This document shows positions 14,602 through 17,346 of a DNA stretch of 17,346 nt, one piece after another. The notes beneath the pieces were generated by a model that saw only the letters and a list, made by a program, of their open reading frames with translations, searched no databases and was not told where the DNA came from. The first letter of the stretch is position 1. Each line of letters begins with the position of its first letter. Source of the stretch: Microbacteriaceae bacterium (GTDB lineage: Bacteria; Actinomycetota; Actinomycetes; Actinomycetales; Microbacteriaceae); assembly GCA_024642605.1 (NCBI GenBank), contig JAHEAT010000072.1, positions 1-17,346 on the forward strand, read 5' to 3'. The position numbers were made by a program, and so were the translations under genes.

Positions 14602-14898
14602 GTGTCGGTAACCATTAAGCCACTAGAAGATCGCATCGTCGTAAAGCCGGTCGAAGCCGAGCAGGTAACTGCTTCGGGTCTGGTCATTCCAGACACCGCA
14701 AAAGAGAAGCCACAAGAAGCCGAAGTAGTAGCAGTAGGCCCAGGTCGCGTAGACGACAAGGGTGTTCGCATTCCTGTAGACGTTAACGTCGGCGACAAGG
14801 TGATTTTCTCTAAGTACGGCGGCACCGAGCTCAAGTACGAAGGCCAGGAGTACCTTGTGCTCAGCGCTCGCGACGTACTTGCAGTAATCGTTCGCTAA
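14602..14898 (+). CDS. groES: Co-chaperonin GroES
   Basis: GroES is the heptameric lid of the GroEL folding chamber in the cytoplasm. The 98-residue product has the family signature [17 protein letters not shown] at the start. A mobile loop (about residues 17-34, [16 protein letters not shown]), which binds GroEL, follows, then [20 protein letters not shown] and the end DVLAVI. The start is GTG at 14602 with AAGAGG about 5 nt upstream. It is controlled by a perfect CIRCE and followed at once by a strong terminator, so it forms a single-gene unit. groEL, the usual next gene in the operon, is absent here and must lie elsewhere. Confidence 0.97.
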   Translation: MSVTIKPLEDRIVVKPVEAEQVTASGLVIPDTAKEKPQEAEVVAVGPGRVDDKGVRIPVDVNVGDKVIFSKYGGTELKYEGQEYLVLSARDVLAVIVR

Positions 14899-14910
14899 AC
14901 AAAACTCTCT

Positions 14911-14941
14911 AAAAGACCCGAGCCTCGTGCTCGGGTCTTTT
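14911..14941 (+). terminator. Intrinsic terminator after groES
   Basis: A perfect 13-bp inverted repeat (14911-14923 with 14929-14941) surrounds a 5-nt loop CTCGT. The stem has a GC-rich core (GACCCGAGC) and ends in TTTT, with AAAA on the other side, so it would also work on the opposite strand. It is the clearest terminator in the window. Confidence 0.93.
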
Positions 14942-14945
14942 GCTT

Positions 14946-14951
14946 TAGGCT
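14946..14951 (+). promoter_or_regulatory. Leaderless -10 element of the rarD-like gene
   Basis: TAGGCT ends 7 nt before the GTG at 14959 and starts only 5 bp after the groES terminator. No Shine-Dalgarno at a usable distance is present. The -35 region would lie inside the terminator hairpin and shows no good match. Confidence 0.4.
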
Positions 14952-14958
14952 CAAAGGC

Positions 14959-15861
14959 GTGACCGAACAACCCAAGAACGTAGCCAGAGGCTTAACTCTG
15001 GGCTTAAGTGCGTATCTCATCTGGGGCTCGTTTCCGATAATCATCGCCCTGCTGTCTTTTGCATCTCCGTGGGAGATCGTGGTTTGGCGAATCATCTTTG
15101 GGTTGCTGGCCGGCTTTATGTTTATTGCCGTGGGCAAATCGCTCAAAACCTTCTTGCGAGTTTTTCGCAACGGGGCAATGATGCGCTGGATAACCCTGTC
15201 GACCGTGATGATCATGATCAACTGGACAGTCTACGTTTACGGCGTGGCCACCGGCCAGGTGGTTGAGTCTTCGCTCGGTTACTTCATCAACCCGCTGGTA
15301 ACTATTTTGCTCGCGGTGCTGGTGCTGGGCGAGCGCTTGCGGCTGGCGCAGTGGATTGCAACTGCCCTCGGTTTCGTTGCCGTCGTTATCCTTGCCTTCG
15401 ATTACGGGCGCTTGCCCTGGATAGCTCTGAGCCTGGCCTTCTCGTTTGGTCTCTACGGTTTAGCCAAGAGCAAAATGTCATCTCAGGTTTCTGCCCTGCA
15501 TTCCTACACAATCGAAACCTTGCTTCTCGCGCCCGTTGCACTGGCTATGCTCGCGTGGGTTGCCAGCAGCGGTGAAGTAGAGTTCGCCAGACACGGGTGG
15601 CTCGGTGCGACTGGTCTCGCCCTGTACGGTGTCATGACCGCTGTGCCCCTGATTCTCTTCGGTGTGGCCGCAAAGCATTTGCCGCTCAGTTGGGTTGGCC
15701 TCATGCAGTACCTCACGCCGAGCATCCAGTTCATTTTGGGCATCACCTACTTTGGCGAGGCCATGCCAACGGTGCGATGGTATGGCTTTGGTTTAGTTTG
15801 GCTTGGACTTGTTGTGCTCAGCTTCGATATGCTTCGCCGAAGTGCCAAAAACCGTGTGTAA
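14959..15861 (+). CDS. rarD: EamA-family transporter, RarD type
   Basis: The 300-residue product is almost entirely hydrophobic, with about ten membrane helices arranged as two EamA halves, the drug/metabolite transporter topology. GLTLGLSAYLIWGSFPI at the start, VEIVVWRIIFGLL-type residues in the second helix, NWTVYVYGVATGQVVESSLG in the middle and SWVGLMQYLTPSIQFILG near the end are typical of the RarD subfamily. This family was named from a chloramphenicol-sensitivity gene, but its real substrates are mostly unknown, so transport of a small metabolite is all that can be inferred. The start is GTG at 14959 just after the groES terminator. The gene is monocistronic, followed by a 257-bp gap. 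Confidence 0.85.
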   Translation: MTEQPKNVARGLTLGLSAYLIWGSFPIIIALLSFASPWEIVVWRIIFGLLAGFMFIAVGKSLKTFLRVFRNGAMMRWITLSTVMIMINWTVYVYGVATGQVVESSLGYFINPLVTILLAVLVLGERLRLAQWIATALGFVAVVILAFDYGRLPWIALSLAFSFGLYGLAKSKMSSQVSALHSYTIETLLLAPVALAMLAWVASSGEVEFARHGWLGATGLALYGVMTAVPLILFGVAAKHLPLSWVGLMQYLTPSIQFILGITYFGEAMPTVRWYGFGLVWLGLVVLSFDMLRRSAKNRV

Positions 15862-15927
15862 TCAAACATTTGGCAACTCGAAACAAGATTGTTACAAGGC
15901 GCGTAATAGTGCCTACTTGCTTCGAAA

Positions 15928-15943
15928 TGCGTTTCAAAACGCA
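15928..15943. promoter_or_regulatory. Palindromic operator candidate
   Basis: TGCGTTT and AAACGCA are perfect inverted 7-mers separated by CA. The size and symmetry suit a dimeric helix-turn-helix repressor such as a LacI- or TetR-family protein. It is not followed by a T tract on the plus strand, so it does not look like a terminator for the preceding gene. Confidence 0.4.
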
Positions 15944-16020
15944 CTAAAAATACTGATTTCGTAGAATCTAAGCACTTTTACTCGCACAATTGGTTACCGC
16001 TTGTTGCGAAACGTGAAGTT

Positions 16021-16064
16021 TTGTGACAAATGCTCCACACAACCAATATTCGCCTGACTAAACT
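16021..16064 (+). promoter_or_regulatory. Probable promoter region of the binding-protein gene
   Basis: Two overlapping options exist: TTGTGA (16021-16026) with CAATAT (16044-16049) at 17 bp, or TAAACT (16059-16064) with only a weak TCCACA -35 at 19 bp. TAAACT is the same -10 hexamer as at rplM and would give a leader of about 48 nt. Confidence 0.4.
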
Positions 16065-16107
16065 GGCTCACATGCTCGGTTTCGAATCGAGCAGGCCAAT
16101 CCCTTAT

Positions 16108-16113
16108 AGGAGA
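16108..16113 (+). promoter_or_regulatory. Ribosome binding site of the binding-protein gene
   Basis: AGGAGA lies 5 nt before the ATG at 16119 and fixes the start immediately ahead of the signal peptide. Confidence 0.75.
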
Positions 16114-16118
16114 CATAA

Positions 16119-17346
16119 ATGACTGCATTCTCAAAGAAGACGCTTGTCAGTGTTGTTGCCGTAGCCGCTGCTACCGCACTTGCACTTTCGGGTTGCTCTG
16201 CTTCATCGAAATACACCGGTGGCGATGGCGTTCTAAAGCTTGGTGGAGTTCTTCCGCTAACTGGCGCACTTGCTTTCCTTTCCCCACCTGAAATTGCTGG
16301 TGTTGAACTAGCGATCAAAGACATCAACGACGCCGGCGGCGTTCTTGGCAAGCCAGTTGAATGGTCTCTAGAAGACTCGAGCGACGGCGACCACCCAGAA
16401 GTTGCTCCTGCTTCGGCAACCAAGTTGCTTGACAGTGGCGTTGACGCCATCGTTGGTGCTGCTGCATCGGGCGTTACCCGCCTAATCATCGACCAGGTCA
16501 CCAAGTCGAAGACTGTTCAGATCTCGATGTCGAACACCGCTCCAGACCTATCAACTTGGGATGACGGCGGCTACTACTTCCGTACCGCTCCAAGCGACCT
16601 CCTACAGGGTGCCATCGTTGGTAACCAGGTTGTTGCCGATGGTCACGAGAACGTGGCAATCATCTACCAGCAGACTCCTTACGGCGAAGGCCTAGAGGCG
16701 AAGGCAAAGGCAACCATTGAGGCAGCCGGCGCAACCATCGTTTCTGACCTATCGTTCCCAGAGGCTGAGACCAACTTCGACACCATCGTTCAGAAGACCG
16801 TTGCATCGGGTGCAGACTCAGTGCTAGTAATTTCGTACGACGAGTTCAAGAAGATTGCTCCTGCTCTTCAGAAGAACAACTTCCCAGGCAAAGACATCTA
16901 CCTTGTCGACGGAAACCTTGCAAACTACTCGGCAGAAGGCTTCGCTTCCTACCTTGAAGGCGCAAAGGGAACTCTTCCTGGTGGCAAGCTAGACGAGGCC
17001 TTCAAGCAGCGTGCAGCCGACCTATACAAGGCCAACCACAACGAAGACCTAACCGAATTCGCTTACCTAGCTGAGTCTTACGACGCAGTTATCTTGCTAG
17101 CTCTTGCAGCTGAGCAGGCAGGTAACGACTCAGGTCAGGCCATCTCTGAGAACCTCCAGTCGGTTTCGACCGGTGGCGAGGTAGTAACCGACTACGCAGC
17201 AGGTCTTGCAGCTATCAAGGCTGGCAAAGACGTTGACTACGACGGTTTCTCAGGTCCAATCGAGTTCGACGACAACGGTGACCCAACCGGTGCGTCAATC
17301 GGTATTTACCAGTACGGCAAGGATGGAACTTCAACCCTCCTAGACG
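16119..17346 (+). CDS. ABC transporter substrate-binding lipoprotein, Leu/Ile/Val-binding type (3' end missing)
   Basis: The frame is open for 409 codons to the right edge without a stop. Residues 1-26 are a lipoprotein signal: Lys6-Lys7, a hydrophobic Ala/Val core, then the lipobox LSGC with Cys26 as the lipid-anchored residue, so the mature protein sits on the outer face of the membrane. LGGVLPLTGALAFL and GVELAIKDINDAGGVLGKPV follow, the characteristic start of the periplasmic-binding-protein type I fold used by branched-chain amino acid, amide and urea (LivJ/UrtA) receptors. AAASGVTRLIIDQV is also typical. The substrate cannot be settled from sequence alone. Permease and ATPase genes would be expected downstream. 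Leucine codons are strongly biased to CTA and CTT with no CTG, as in a highly expressed gene. Confidence 0.9.
   Translation, partial: MTAFSKKTLVSVVAVAAATALALSGCSASSKYTGGDGVLKLGGVLPLTGALAFLSPPEIAGVELAIKDINDAGGVLGKPVEWSLEDSSDGDHPEVAPASATKLLDSGVDAIVGAAASGVTRLIIDQVTKSKTVQISMSNTAPDLSTWDDGGYYFRTAPSDLLQGAIVGNQVVADGHENVAIIYQQTPYGEGLEAKAKATIEAAGATIVSDLSFPEAETNFDTIVQKTVASGADSVLVISYDEFKKIAPALQKNNFPGKDIYLVDGNLANYSAEGFASYLEGAKGTLPGGKLDEAFKQRAADLYKANHNEDLTEFAYLAESYDAVILLALAAEQAGNDSGQAISENLQSVSTGGEVVTDYAAGLAAIKAGKDVDYDGFSGPIEFDDNGDPTGASIGIYQYGKDGTSTLLD

Larger units (their letters stand above)
15862..16118 (+). other. 257-bp regulatory region before the ABC binding-protein gene
   Basis: No coding sequence was found here. 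It is AT-richer than its surroundings. It contains a 16-bp palindrome, TGCGTTTCAAAACGCA (15928-15943), with 7-bp arms. A GTTAC-N7-GTAAT inverted pair lies at 15891-15907. GTTAC, GAAAC and GTGAC begin at 15993, 16008 and 16023, an exact 15-bp period. A 6-bp leader hairpin pairs TGCTCG (16073-16078) with CGAGCA (16088-16093). No clear rarD terminator was seen. The amount of symmetric sequence suggests more regulation than elsewhere in the window, but none of the sites matches a regulator I can name with confidence. Confidence 0.5.

Noticed and set aside
16022..16039. CRP-like site TGTGACAAATGCTCCACA
   Set aside because: The spacing between half-sites is off by one and the second half-site is imperfect; one weak match is not enough.
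16058..16504. Minus-strand frame of 148 codons opposite the binding-protein gene
   Set aside because: The plus-strand frame has a ribosome site, signal peptide, lipobox and family motifs, so the minus-strand frame is a shadow.

Overview
The window is a stretch of core chromosome from a Gram-positive actinobacterium. The evidence is the gene order rpoA-rplQ-truA-rplM-rpsI-glmM, then coaA, glmS, acpS, alr, tsaE, tsaB, rimI/tsaD and groES, together with an actinobacterial-type RpoA tail, long Ala/Glu-rich extensions on ribosomal proteins, -10 boxes placed directly before start codons, and a perfect CIRCE operator. Moderate GC content (judged by eye, not counted), short intergenic gaps and the protein sequences suggest Microbacteriaceae, perhaps one of the small-genome freshwater lineages (Rhodoluna/Aquiluna-like). 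That placement is an inference. No mobile element, CRISPR array, tRNA or rRNA was seen.

Layout. Positions 1-1662 hold the end of rpoA, then rplQ and truA. After a 155-bp gap with a good promoter and a structured leader come rplM and rpsI (1818-2798). glmM follows behind its own apparent leaderless promoter, with an unrecognised soluble protein gene coupled to it (4194-4664). A small membrane protein gene (4769-5155) converges on coaA (minus strand, 5228-6208). coaA and glmS diverge from only 30 bp. glmS, acpS, alr, tsaE, tsaB and a fused rimI-tsaD gene form a dense same-strand run with overlapping start and stop codons (6239-12272). Two small membrane protein genes follow (12282-12572 and 12672-13232). 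A minus-strand SAM methyltransferase with a THUMP-like tail diverges from a CIRCE-controlled, solitary groES (14602-14898), which ends in a strong terminator. A RarD-type EamA transporter gene and a truncated lipoprotein gene for an ABC amino-acid-type binding protein close the window.

Functionally, glmM and glmS are two steps toward UDP-GlcNAc, and alr supplies D-alanine, so the centre of the window feeds peptidoglycan synthesis. coaA and acpS make coenzyme A and load it as phosphopantetheine on acyl carrier protein. tsaB, tsaD and tsaE build the t6A37 tRNA modification, here with the RimI acetyltransferase joined to TsaD in one chain. The region is largely housekeeping. I did not find a convincing undescribed system. 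The most notable points are the RimI-TsaD fusion, the repeated leaderless promoter geometry, the rplM leader, the L17 tail and the palindrome-bearing region before the binding-protein gene.
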